DNA from: Firmicutes bacterium UBA1739
GTDB taxonomy: Bacteria; Bacillota; Clostridia; Peptostreptococcales; Anaerovoracaceae
DNA length: 14,532 bases
Direction of reading: 5' to 3'
Assembly: GCA_002315385.1 (NCBI GenBank)
Contig: DCHZ01000039.1
Span: 1 to 14,532 of the forward strand
Each line of letters begins with the position of its first letter. The stretch's first letter is position 1. Positions 1 through 7,403 of the stretch are shown here, one piece after another. Position numbers and translations under genes: made by a program. Under the pieces are notes generated by a model. That model saw nothing but the letters and a program-made list of their open reading frames with translations. It made no database searches and was not told the DNA's origin.

Positions 1-104
1 TCCAGAATCTCTATAGCCGCATTTACCAGCTTCAGATTCTCCTGAATCAGCTCTTTGGTCTTTTTCATATGACCGGGATACCAGTTAATATGCTCATTTG
101 CCAT
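1..104 (-). CDS. rbgA: RbgA (YlqF) ribosome-assembly GTPase, N-terminal fragment
   Basis: Only the first 34 codons are inside the window; the gene runs off the left edge. The peptide begins MANEHINWYPGHMKKTKEL and continues through a segment ending AAIEILD. The W-(Y/F)-P-G-H-M block followed by a stretch leading to (I/V)E(L/I)LDAR is the diagnostic start of the circularly permuted GTPase RbgA/YlqF, which acts late in 50S subunit assembly. The ATG is preceded by GGAGAGAAAC, a good ribosome binding site. The gene lies directly downstream of rplS on the same strand, the arrangement known from Bacillus and many Clostridia. A hairpin terminator separates the two, so rbgA may depend on read-through or on a promoter I could not identify. 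The GTPase motifs lie outside the window, so the call rests on the N-terminus and context. Confidence 0.88.
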   Translation of the reverse strand, partial: MANEHINWYPGHMKKTKELIQENLKLVNAAIEIL

Positions 105-152
105 GTTTCTCTCCTTAATTCAGCCGTTTTATATCCGGCATGATATGATAAT

Positions 153-183
153 AAAAAAAGAGCCCTCTGAAGGCTCCTTTTTT
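153..183 (-). terminator. Rho-independent terminator downstream of rplS
   Basis: Read on the minus strand, AAAAAAGGAGCC is followed by a short loop and GGCTCTTTTTTT. The arms are complementary apart from one bulged G and end in a run of seven T. It starts just after the rplS stop codon. The T-tracts on both strands mean it could also stop transcription entering from the left. Confidence 0.8.
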
Positions 184-189
184 CTGTTA

Positions 190-537
190 TTACTTTTTCT
201 TTTCCGGTCTGATTTTTGCAGATTTACCTGTTCTTTCACGCATATAGTTGAGCTTAGCTCTTCTTACGAAGCCGTGTCTTACTACATCGATTTTTTCGAT
301 TTTCGGTGAATGAATCGGGAATGTTTTTTCTACGCCGACACCGGAAGCAATTCTTCTTACTGTAAATGTTTCATTGATTCCGCCGTTCTGCATCTTTAAA
401 ACGTAACCTTCAAAAATCTGGATTCTTTCTCTTGAGCCTTCCTTAATCTTAATGTGAACTTTTACTGTATCGCCTACTTTAATTTCAGGCACATCCTGTT
501 TCACATATTCCTGCTCAATTGCTGTAATAATATTCAT
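190..537 (-). CDS. rplS: 50S ribosomal protein L19
   Basis: A 115-aa protein, the usual L19 length. It begins MNIITAIEQEYVK and carries the L19 landmarks IKVGDTVKVHIKIKEG (about residues 20-35), RIQIFEGYV (about 38-46), TFTVRRIASGVGVEKTFP, IHSPKIEKIDVVRHGFVRRAKLNYMR, and a lysine-rich tail. L19 sits at the 30S/50S interface of the ribosome. An in-frame ATG 33 nt upstream exists, but the shorter start is preferred: GGGAGGAAC lies just upstream of it and homologues begin at this point. The gene has its own promoter and a roughly 70-nt leader, and is followed by a terminator and then rbgA. Nothing is missing or unusual in the protein. Confidence 0.97.
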   Translation of the reverse strand: MNIITAIEQEYVKQDVPEIKVGDTVKVHIKIKEGSRERIQIFEGYVLKMQNGGINETFTVRRIASGVGVEKTFPIHSPKIEKIDVVRHGFVRRAKLNYMRERTGKSAKIRPEKKK

Positions 538-570
538 AGTGTTCCTCCCTTTAACTTTTTTAACGTTCAT

Positions 571-598
571 GACACCCTGATATGCCAGAGGACCGTCC
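571..598 (-). promoter_or_regulatory. Structured 5' leader of rplS, possible L19 leader
   Basis: The RNA between the predicted rplS start site (near 607) and the start codon can fold. On the minus strand UCUG-GCAUAU-CAGGG forms a 5-bp hairpin with a GCAUAU loop, and flanking GAC and GUC can extend it. Firmicutes rplS genes often carry a small L19-binding leader (Rfam L19_leader) with autogenous control. Position and size fit, but I could not match the consensus, so this stays a candidate. Confidence 0.4.
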
Positions 599-614
599 GT
601 AGTACACTTCAGCT

Positions 615-643
615 ATTTTATCACGAATCATTTCATTCCGCAA
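615..643 (-). promoter_or_regulatory. Sigma-A-type promoter of rplS
   Basis: On the minus strand TTGCGG (638-643) and TAAAAT (615-620) are separated by exactly 17 nt. Transcription would start near 607, leaving about 70 nt of leader. This makes rplS independent of the restriction-modification operon upstream, for which no intrinsic terminator is visible in 644-778. Confidence 0.65.
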
Positions 644-778
644 GGTTTTTTATTTTAATTTCGCTCTTTTTTTGTCACTCCGTTTAGAATTAATTATGAA
701 TTTAGTGTTCAGTTATACAGTCTTTCCGAATCACAGAGGAATTAATTGTACTTTGAATAATCGGTTTAATCACAACCC

Positions 779-3700
779 TTACTCACCATCGTTAAGAGCG
801 TTCATGACTTCCTTAACAACTTTACCGTCCCAACCGACACAAAGCATATCCTTTGTGATAATGGCTTTATAGATTGGATTGCTTTCAATCACATTCCAAA
901 GGTAACGGAGTATTGCAATATAATCATCAAAGTTATCCTTAACCTTTTCTGCCACTGTCTTACGCCAGTCATCAGTGAATTCCTTGCCTGCGTAGATATC
1001 GTTCAAGTCCTTACAAATGAAATTGATAGCACCGCCGATTCCCGGTAATTCATTTTCGTTAGCCTGAGCATTAGGGTTCTCGGCAATCTTAACATGAAGG
1101 AGTAAATGCTCTAACAGGTTGCAATATACAAGTCTGTTTGCCTTCTGATAGTCAAACGGATTTGCAGCAGCAAATTTATCGTTAGAAAGCATAATAGCCT
1201 TATCTTCATCAATGTGATGGCAGTATAATCCTTCGCTTGTACGAGTAACCTGTGGGTTCTTGGTTGTGCAATTAGTATCCTTGAAATAGTTGTGCTTTGC
1301 TGCACCGTACTTTTTCAAGAAATATTTAACAACATCATGATATGTTGAATCCAAAAGACCCACTAAGAGGTTTTTATCTTCAACAGAACGTACTGTTCTA
1401 TAAACCTCAGCTACTTCATCTTCTGTAAATGAATACTTTGCAAACAACTGCTTATCTATATCGTCAATGCTTCTACAATTCCAATTAATATCAGAATTGT
1501 TAGTGAAATCTTGTAAAGGTACAAAGCGATATACAATCTGTGTCACATTTTGAGATACCTTTAAAATACTTACCATATATCTTAGAAATCTTGTTTGGAA
1601 GTATTTTTGAAGATTAATTGCTTGAATCTCGTTATCAAAACTTCCAACTGGGATTAATGAATCCGTACAAGCAGATGATGGAGAACCAATAATTGCTTTT
1701 CCTATAACCTTAGTGTCCTTTGCTGGATCACCAGCTGATTTTGAAATGAATATTTTAAACTTATCAACCAATTCTGCATTTTTGGTTATTGTTGATTTTT
1801 CGACATACAGGACACCATCATTTTTACATACTAATTTTACAGCAGAAGGGAAATTAGACGACTGACTTATTTTGGCTAATGAGGATTCTTTTCCGATAAT
1901 TCCGAATGCATTTCTTCCATTAGTAATTGTTGTCAAAGATTTGAAATCTTGCGCTGAAGTTACTTTTTGTATAATATCATATTCATCTGCACTCTCTAGA
2001 ATAACGTCTAGGTCATCCTCAAACAGTTTTCTTTTTTGTATTTTGGTATAACCATTCATACGATTATAAAAACTCACTAATCCTTCATAAGAATTTTGAT
2101 ATAAGAAGTATCCAACGCCTCCTTTTATAACAACATTATCAAAGACCTCTGTTGCATTTGGATATAGAAACATAGATTTTATATGATTGTGTTCTCTAAT
2201 ATACTCTCGTAATTTTATAAACGACTTGTCCTGAGCATCACCTTTAAACCATCTTGACGGAATAATCAAAGAAACATATTCTGTATTAAGCTTTATTGAG
2301 TTTTTTACAAAAGTTGGGAATAATTGACTGGATAACGAGGAGTTTGTTCCAGTTCCAATCGTTTCCTGATACGGTGGATTACCAACAACTGCGTCAAATT
2401 TCATTTCTTTCACATCCTTTTTCCAGTAGGAACCTTTCAACACTCGTTTCCTGAACTGTTCCGGTTTGTTTTTAAGCATATTAACTAAATCATCGAAATA
2501 GTGGGCATTTACAATGGCATCACTGTAACCACAAAGAGTCCTTCTTGTGATTGATTTAGCCATAGGAGTTTTGCAAATTACAAATACATTATCCTGAATG
2601 GCTTCATTCCAAAACAACCTGCAGTCTTCCGGTTCCCGGTCATCATCACTCATACCTTCCATGCGTTGTTTATAAAAACTATAAGCAACATAAAGCGGAT
2701 AAAGACCTGTTTTGGAATTAATTTCAAGAATATGAGCATTTTCATTAAATACAGTTTTTGTCACTTCACCTCTGTCAACGAAACGAGGCTCTTCAAGACG
2801 ACGCTTTTCCTCCTGTGTATCATCCTCAAATTTATCATTGAAGAAGCACCAACCACCTATAGTATCAGACATATGCATATTTACCACACGCCAAGGAGTA
2901 AGAACCGTTTCCTTGTCAGGGTTCTTGAAATGACGGAAGATTTCTGCAATCTGAATTACACGTCTTGTAGGTGTTTCTTTATCGGCTGACGCAGCGAGCT
3001 TTCTGATTCGCTTTCCGGCTGCAATGAAAACATCACGATCATAGTATTTTGTAAATTCTGTGAATATCTGTTTTGTAACACCTGCCGGCATAAACTCTTT
3101 CCAAGATTCATCATCGACAATGTCAACGAAACGGTCAATGTCGATATCTTCCTCAATTGGAACGTCAGCACCATAAATCATAAGTGGCATACGGATAGAA
3201 ATGCCTCGAAGAATGTCGATTGCTTTCTTACGAGCTTCTTTAGCCTGTTTCTTTTTCTGACGTTCCGCAATTTCTTCAGGAGTCAGCGGGTCAGGTGGTG
3301 AAGGCGGTTCAGGGTCATCAATATGCTCTACCTGTTCATCGGTTAACCCCTGACCATTAACCACAACTTCTTTCTTTTTCTTTGATGCTTTTGAGGCACC
3401 TATAATATCTTTAAGTTCATTGAATTTTGACGCATCAATTTCATCAAGCTTCAACAACTCGTCATTGTAAAGTGATTCATCTTCAAATCCACTGTTGACT
3501 GCTCGTTCAGCATAAATCTGCTTAATCTGTTCCATCATTGATTCAACACTGTATTTTCTTGTCTTTGAACCGGAGATAGAAATAACAGGACAGTAATTTA
3601 AGAACTCTGTCATTGCCTCACGGCGTTTCTTCTGACTCTTACCCGGTTTGCGTGATAAATGAACAGTTTCAGTAAGAACCTTTAATGTTCTGTCCGGAGC

Positions 3701-5455
3701 AAAATCAAATACATAGCAGTCAGTTTTCTGCTTTCCTTCAATTGTGCCTGCTGACTGTACACGGAAAATGGTCTGCATATATTGTGCAGCAGCAGTGGAA
3801 TATGAGCCTGAGAGCATTAAAACTGCAGTCCATTCCTTTACTGTTACACCTGTTGTCAACTTACCGCATGAAAGGGTAATGGAATATTTGTTATTCTTTA
3901 TAGTATTACGAACAAGGTCAAGTGCATCCCCGGAATGTTCTTCCTCGTATTTATCACCTTCACCTGCTACATTGGCAATTCCGAAATTTTTGAACACAGG
4001 GTGATTACGCAATAATTCACTAAGTGCTTTTGCCTCTTTAACACCCGGAACCATCCAAAGAGTATGACGGAACATATCTCTGTATTCCCGGGTCGAGAAC
4101 GGATAACCGCTTTCTGAATCTTCTTTTACCATCATATCCAGAAAAGCGACAACATCGTTTTCATGAACGAATTTGCCTTCAACTGCACCTTTTGGTAAAT
4201 AACGCTTGCTATTAGGACCCTTATACCATACACGGAAGAATTCACGGAAATTGAATGCCTTTGTATCATACTCATCAGAAAGATACTCTTTAAGCTTTTC
4301 TCCAAGGTCATAAGTAAAGATATGCATCTTAGGAAGGTCGGCATAAGGATTGTGGTCACCGTGATGTGTTAAATCCCATTCTGTCTTTTTCTTTTGTTCC
4401 ATAACGTAGTCCCATGTATATACGTTATCTTCACTGAACTGATTTAAAAGATTAAATGGTGTACCGGACAATGCCAGAACCTTTGTATGGTCTTTGCGTA
4501 ATGTTTTGATAACGTTGTCACCAAGTTCTGTCTGTGTACCTTCGTGAGCTTCATCAATAACGATTAAATCCCAATCAAGAGCAAATACTGCATTGTTTTT
4601 ATTGAAGTTACCGCCGACAATCTGCGAACCTCTTAAATCCTGAATGGAAGCGAAATACACAAAGTAAGTTCCATCTTTATCAAGCTTGCGTATCTTCAAA
4701 TCATTTTCTGAGTCTGTCTTTTCATCAAAGGTGTAAGCGGAGTCTTTGGATTTTCTCTCATAATGATAATCATGTTCAGAATGTCCCGGATAGAAAATCT
4801 TCTTAAAATCCTCACTCCAGCCATCATCTACAACAGGACGATGAGTAACAATAATAACTCTGCGATACTGACTGCGGCGAATAACCTCTAAAGCAGTCAA
4901 TGTTTTACCAAAACGCATCTTTGCGTACCAGAGCATTTCATTATCTTTTCTGAATGCTTTGAGTGTCTTTTCAACCGCATCCTTTTGCTCCTCACGGAAA
5001 TCAATAGGAGTATACGGTGTTTCTTTAACCAATGAGCCGGACGAGATTGATGATTTTCCTTCTTTAACGCACTTGATGGCAGCCTTAACCATATCAAGGC
5101 TAGTATCAAACCATTCTTCGCCCGTAAAACCATTAGGCTGAACCTTGTGAACACCTGAATTCATTAATACGCTATGTACGTCCTTATCCTTGAATGTGAA
5201 GGTATAGCCTGAGTCCTGCTTGATAGCAAGTTCTGTATACTCAAGCTTGTAACTCATGCTGGCAGTTTTTGTGTAACTGTCAATTCTCTTTTTAGCAGCC
5301 TGATTAATGTCACGGCAATTTGGCACAAGGTTGTTAGGCATTATATCTGTAGTAAGAGTAGCCTCACCAACTTTCAGTAAACCTTTATGTGTTTCATAAG
5401 GCATACTGAAAACGTATATCAATTTATAACTATGTGTATGATCAAATCTCTCCAT
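779..5455 (-). CDS. Single-chain GIY-YIG / SF2 helicase / Eco57I-type N6-adenine methylase / HNH protein
   Basis: A 1558-aa restriction-modification-like enzyme. The start is the ATG after AAGGAGGGTAATAATT; an ATG 24 nt further upstream lacks a ribosome binding site. It overlaps the upstream gene by 14 nt, suggesting translational coupling. Domains in order: (1) GIY-YIG-like nuclease of the T5orf172/MUG113 sort, about 10-120, with LIYVFS, LLKVGEA, RIDSYT, DVHSVL and EEWF (113-116). (2) SF2 ATPase, about 150-600: RFGKT (K184), DEAH (301-304), SGTP (330-333), TTGVTVKEW (534-542), QTIFRVQ (561-567, R565). (3) Charged proline/lysine linker, about 690-755. (4) Gamma-class adenine methylase: TPWRVVNMHMSD (853-864), motif I-like LEINSKTG, NPPY (1026-1029), IIPSRWF. 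(5) Probable target-recognition region, about 1130-1390. (6) HNH: YCHHIDED (H1413/H1414), N1440, H1450, H1454. Length and order resemble Type ISP enzymes such as LlaGI, which have an Mrr-like nuclease instead. Cleavage and specificity are inferred. Confidence 0.85.
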   Translation of the reverse strand: MERFDHTHSYKLIYVFSMPYETHKGLLKVGEATLTTDIMPNNLVPNCRDINQAAKKRIDSYTKTASMSYKLEYTELAIKQDSGYTFTFKDKDVHSVLMNSGVHKVQPNGFTGEEWFDTSLDMVKAAIKCVKEGKSSISSGSLVKETPYTPIDFREEQKDAVEKTLKAFRKDNEMLWYAKMRFGKTLTALEVIRRSQYRRVIIVTHRPVVDDGWSEDFKKIFYPGHSEHDYHYERKSKDSAYTFDEKTDSENDLKIRKLDKDGTYFVYFASIQDLRGSQIVGGNFNKNNAVFALDWDLIVIDEAHEGTQTELGDNVIKTLRKDHTKVLALSGTPFNLLNQFSEDNVYTWDYVMEQKKKTEWDLTHHGDHNPYADLPKMHIFTYDLGEKLKEYLSDEYDTKAFNFREFFRVWYKGPNSKRYLPKGAVEGKFVHENDVVAFLDMMVKEDSESGYPFSTREYRDMFRHTLWMVPGVKEAKALSELLRNHPVFKNFGIANVAGEGDKYEEEHSGDALDLVRNTIKNNKYSITLSCGKLTTGVTVKEWTAVLMLSGSYSTAAAQYMQTIFRVQSAGTIEGKQKTDCYVFDFAPDRTLKVLTETVHLSRKPGKSQKKRREAMTEFLNYCPVISISGSKTRKYSVESMMEQIKQIYAERAVNSGFEDESLYNDELLKLDEIDASKFNELKDIIGASKASKKKKEVVVNGQGLTDEQVEHIDDPEPPSPPDPLTPEEIAERQKKKQAKEARKKAIDILRGISIRMPLMIYGADVPIEEDIDIDRFVDIVDDESWKEFMPAGVTKQIFTEFTKYYDRDVFIAAGKRIRKLAASADKETPTRRVIQIAEIFRHFKNPDKETVLTPWRVVNMHMSDTIGGWCFFNDKFEDDTQEEKRRLEEPRFVDRGEVTKTVFNENAHILEINSKTGLYPLYVAYSFYKQRMEGMSDDDREPEDCRLFWNEAIQDNVFVICKTPMAKSITRRTLCGYSDAIVNAHYFDDLVNMLKNKPEQFRKRVLKGSYWKKDVKEMKFDAVVGNPPYQETIGTGTNSSLSSQLFPTFVKNSIKLNTEYVSLIIPSRWFKGDAQDKSFIKLREYIREHNHIKSMFLYPNATEVFDNVVIKGGVGYFLYQNSYEGLVSFYNRMNGYTKIQKRKLFEDDLDVILESADEYDIIQKVTSAQDFKSLTTITNGRNAFGIIGKESSLAKISQSSNFPSAVKLVCKNDGVLYVEKSTITKNAELVDKFKIFISKSAGDPAKDTKVIGKAIIGSPSSACTDSLIPVGSFDNEIQAINLQKYFQTRFLRYMVSILKVSQNVTQIVYRFVPLQDFTNNSDINWNCRSIDDIDKQLFAKYSFTEDEVAEVYRTVRSVEDKNLLVGLLDSTYHDVVKYFLKKYGAAKHNYFKDTNCTTKNPQVTRTSEGLYCHHIDEDKAIMLSNDKFAAANPFDYQKANRLVYCNLLEHLLLHVKIAENPNAQANENELPGIGGAINFICKDLNDIYAGKEFTDDWRKTVAEKVKDNFDDYIAILRYLWNVIESNPIYKAIITKDMLCVGWDGKVVKEVMNALNDGE

Positions 5456-6476
5456 AATTATTACCCTCCTTGAAAACATCGATAAACTGAATGCTTTTAT
5501 TCAAGTTAGTCCAATCATATATTCGACAATAAATACCGTTGTGCAAAAATATGTTGTTCTTTTCACATCCCGGACAAGGAGAAACTTTTTCTTCCTCTTT
5601 GCCCTCATCAAGAAAATCAAATAACGAAATCTGACAATTCTTCACTTTTACCTCATTACATGAATATGGGACTACACATTTAAGTCCATCCATCTGCCAA
5701 ATATTCCATGCGATTATGTTTGCAACAGTCTTTAGCAAGTCAATTGGCGGTTCCTGTTTGAAACGCTCCTTATAATAATCCATGTAATCATACAAAAGAT
5801 TTTCACGGGCTATCAGAACGCTATCGCCCTGAAATTCATAACCGAAAACGCTCTTTAATGCACGAAGTGACCACTTTAACCATTCTTCATCATTATCACA
5901 GTTTTCGTTAACAACTCGCATTTTACGGTCAAACAAACCAATACGCTCATAAATAGGAATTAAGTCCCCGGTGGTAGTATCATATCGACTAATCAGATAC
6001 GGTGCTTCGCCGCAAGTGATTTCAAGCCTTTTAGCATCAACATATGCCTTCCACGTTTTCTTAATATCATCAAAAACTATATTATCAGTTGTTGTAATCC
6101 AACCTTTCCCATCGGGAGTGTTAAATACATTCGCTCTTCCGAACCAAGCCTCATCGACCTGATTATTCTGTTCATTACATATCCAGGAAGGTGTAAACAC
6201 CTCGGCTCTCTTTTTGATTCGTTGCTCCTGAACTGCTTTAGATTTCGCTGCTCGTGGTTGTATTACATTTGAAAAACGCCCGGTAATTAGTTCGACCTGA
6301 ATCTGAGCGTGTTCTTCATACATTGGTCCGTAAGACTCATAATCTTTGGTACACCACATAATATTTCCACGAGTGGTTTTATCTTTTAACAGAAGCTTTA
6401 AAAGAGTGGGATTTATTCCGGCAATATCATCTTCTAAGATATCAATTCTCTTTTCAATTTCTGTTCTATTATTCAT
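5442..6476 (-). CDS. Methyltransferase-like companion protein without a visible NPPY motif
   Basis: A 344-aa protein, second gene of the operon, 5 nt after the XRE gene and overlapping the large enzyme by 14 nt. The ATG follows AAGGTGGAG. It resembles proteins annotated as restriction endonuclease subunit M. Visible motifs: EVFTPSWICN (92-101), matching motif X (FTPxxIVxxM) of gamma-class adenine methylases; LEITCGEAPYL (151-161), a divergent motif I (compare DPACGSGxFL); and LIARENLL (221-228) and NIIAWNIWQMDGL (253-265), also like methylase core strands. I find no (N/D)PP(Y/F) catalytic motif anywhere. Near the C-terminus CPGC (301-304) and GIYC (C317) suggest a partial metal-binding ribbon; a fourth ligand is unclear (C281 is possible). 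It may be a catalytically dead methylase subunit that binds SAM or DNA and partners the large protein. Homology is fairly secure, function is inferred. Confidence 0.7.
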   Translation of the reverse strand: MNNRTEIEKRIDILEDDIAGINPTLLKLLLKDKTTRGNIMWCTKDYESYGPMYEEHAQIQVELITGRFSNVIQPRAAKSKAVQEQRIKKRAEVFTPSWICNEQNNQVDEAWFGRANVFNTPDGKGWITTTDNIVFDDIKKTWKAYVDAKRLEITCGEAPYLISRYDTTTGDLIPIYERIGLFDRKMRVVNENCDNDEEWLKWSLRALKSVFGYEFQGDSVLIARENLLYDYMDYYKERFKQEPPIDLLKTVANIIAWNIWQMDGLKCVVPYSCNEVKVKNCQISLFDFLDEGKEEEKVSPCPGCEKNNIFLHNGIYCRIYDWTNLNKSIQFIDVFKEGNNYGEI

Positions 6477-6481
6477 AACGG

Positions 6482-6709
6482 TTATTTCTCCACCTTAAAA
6501 TCAAGCCATGCCTCTTCGACACCAGTATAGTCAATATCATTCTTAAGGCAGAACTCTTTTATATTTTTCATTGCAATAAGGTTAGGCTTTGCTTTACCGC
6601 CTTCCCATCTATTAACAGTTGAAAATGCCACCTGTACTTCTTTTGCAAAATCTTGTTGTGTTAAGAAACATCTCTGTCTGATTCTTTTAATTTCTTCCGG
6701 AAATCCCAT
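6482..6709 (-). CDS. XRE-family helix-turn-helix regulator of the restriction-modification operon
   Basis: A 75-aa protein consisting almost entirely of one XRE/Cro-type helix-turn-helix. RIRQRCFLTQQDFAKEVQVA and FSTVNRWEGGKAKPN (about 9-44) carry the usual Q-x-x-FA, TVNRWE and G-x-x-x-P pattern; the C-terminal 25 residues (DIDYTGVEEAWLDF) form an acidic extension. The ATG is preceded by AAGGAGATG. It is the first gene of the operon and ends 5 nt before the methylase-like gene. Position and size fit a controller protein that times expression of restriction and modification genes, which is the family role in many systems but is inferred here. A 10-bp palindrome inside its promoter is a candidate binding site. 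Confidence 0.85.
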   Translation of the reverse strand: MGFPEEIKRIRQRCFLTQQDFAKEVQVAFSTVNRWEGGKAKPNLIAMKNIKEFCLKNDIDYTGVEEAWLDFKVEK

Positions 6710-6750
6710 GTTGCATCTCCTTCTTCTGAATATCTCAAAAATATAGCGTT

Positions 6751-6779
6751 ATTATACCACATAATTATGAATCTTTCTA
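6751..6779 (-). promoter_or_regulatory. Promoter of the restriction-modification operon with a palindromic candidate operator
   Basis: On the minus strand an extended -10, TGG-TATAAT (6751-6759), lies 41 nt upstream of the XRE start codon. A weak -35 (TAGAAA, 6774-6779) is 17 nt away. Between them sits the perfect 10-bp palindrome CATAATTATG (6760-6769). A repressor bound there would block polymerase, so it is a plausible operator for the XRE protein. The promoter is well supported, the operator role is inference. Confidence 0.55.
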
Positions 6780-6851
6780 CCCCTGCGGTTCATCTGTAAC
6801 TTTTGCAACGGAACTCAGTCCATCCGGGAGCTGATATACCGACAGACACAG

Positions 6852-6893
6852 AAAAAACGGCATAACCTACATTTTCGTAAGTTATACCGTTTA
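6852..6893 (-). terminator. Strong intrinsic terminator of the lipoprotein / membrane protein operon
   Basis: On the minus strand AAACGGTATAACTTAC, loop GAAAAT, then GTAGGTTATGCCGTTT form a 16-bp stem with only two G-U pairs, followed by a T run. It lies 57 nt after the stop codon of the membrane-protein gene and separates that operon from the restriction-modification operon promoter. Confidence 0.88.
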
Positions 6894-6949
6894 TTTCATA
6901 GATTAATAATCCCTGATTGAATCCACATGACAGTAACCTTTTTTCTCAA

Positions 6950-7336
6950 TTATTGCTCCTTCGAATTACTTTCCGAAGCGGCACTCTTTTTTCTGTTAAT
7001 AAAGATTGATATTACCGCCAGAACTCCGTTTACCAGACACCATACCGACCATATCGCAAGATCCGAGAAGCTTCCGAAGGTTGTCAGTCCGATAACCGCG
7101 GCAATCCCGAAAACAATTGCCATTGCGATATTCCCGCCTTTTCCTTCGGAATTTCTTGTGACAATCGATAATATTCCGCCTGCCAGCATAAATATTGCTA
7201 CAATCAATCCGGAAGTTCCCGACACTTCACCGTTTTCCATAAGCGAATTTGAAACTCCGGCACTGCATGACTGAAAAATTACAAATCCACACAGCGCTAT
7301 TGAAATAATTCCCGATACTAATTTCCATATTTTCAT
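6950..7336 (-). CDS. Small multi-pass membrane protein of unknown function
   Basis: A 128-aa protein with probably four hydrophobic segments: about residues 4-22, 43-59, 69-87 and 93-112. A loop with NSLMENGEVSGTSG lies between the first two, and the tail is basic then polar (NRKKSAASESNSKEQ). The first segment ends in CGFVIFQSCSAG; this cysteine is not in a normal lipobox. I recognise this as a recurrent Clostridia membrane-protein type often found beside DUF4352/DUF5067 lipoproteins, but know no function. The start ATG has only a weak AGAGAGG 11 nt upstream. The gene follows the lipoprotein gene by 67 nt on the same strand and is followed by a strong terminator, so the two probably form one transcript and may act together at the membrane. 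Confidence 0.75.
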   Translation of the reverse strand: MKIWKLVSGIISIALCGFVIFQSCSAGVSNSLMENGEVSGTSGLIVAIFMLAGGILSIVTRNSEGKGGNIAMAIVFGIAAVIGLTTFGSFSDLAIWSVWCLVNGVLAVISIFINRKKSAASESNSKEQ

Positions 7337-7403
7337 AATAATTAAACCTCTCTGTCTGTCAATACCTCAGCCCTAATATCATTAGCTGCGATAGTTTTTC
7401 ATT

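Noticed and set aside
5456..5479. Longer start for the large multidomain protein (8 extra residues)
   Set aside because: No ribosome binding site precedes it, while AAGGAGG sits correctly before the later ATG.
779..6709. BREX, DISARM or classical three-subunit Type I system
   Set aside because: No phosphatase (PglZ), phospholipase D or HsdS-type specificity subunit is present; motor, methylase and nuclease motifs are in one chain.
6779..6864. A 28-codon minus-strand reading frame (MPFFLCLSVYQLPDGL...) overlapping the terminator
   Set aside because: No ribosome binding site, begins inside the terminator stem, and has no recognisable homologue; most likely a chance frame.
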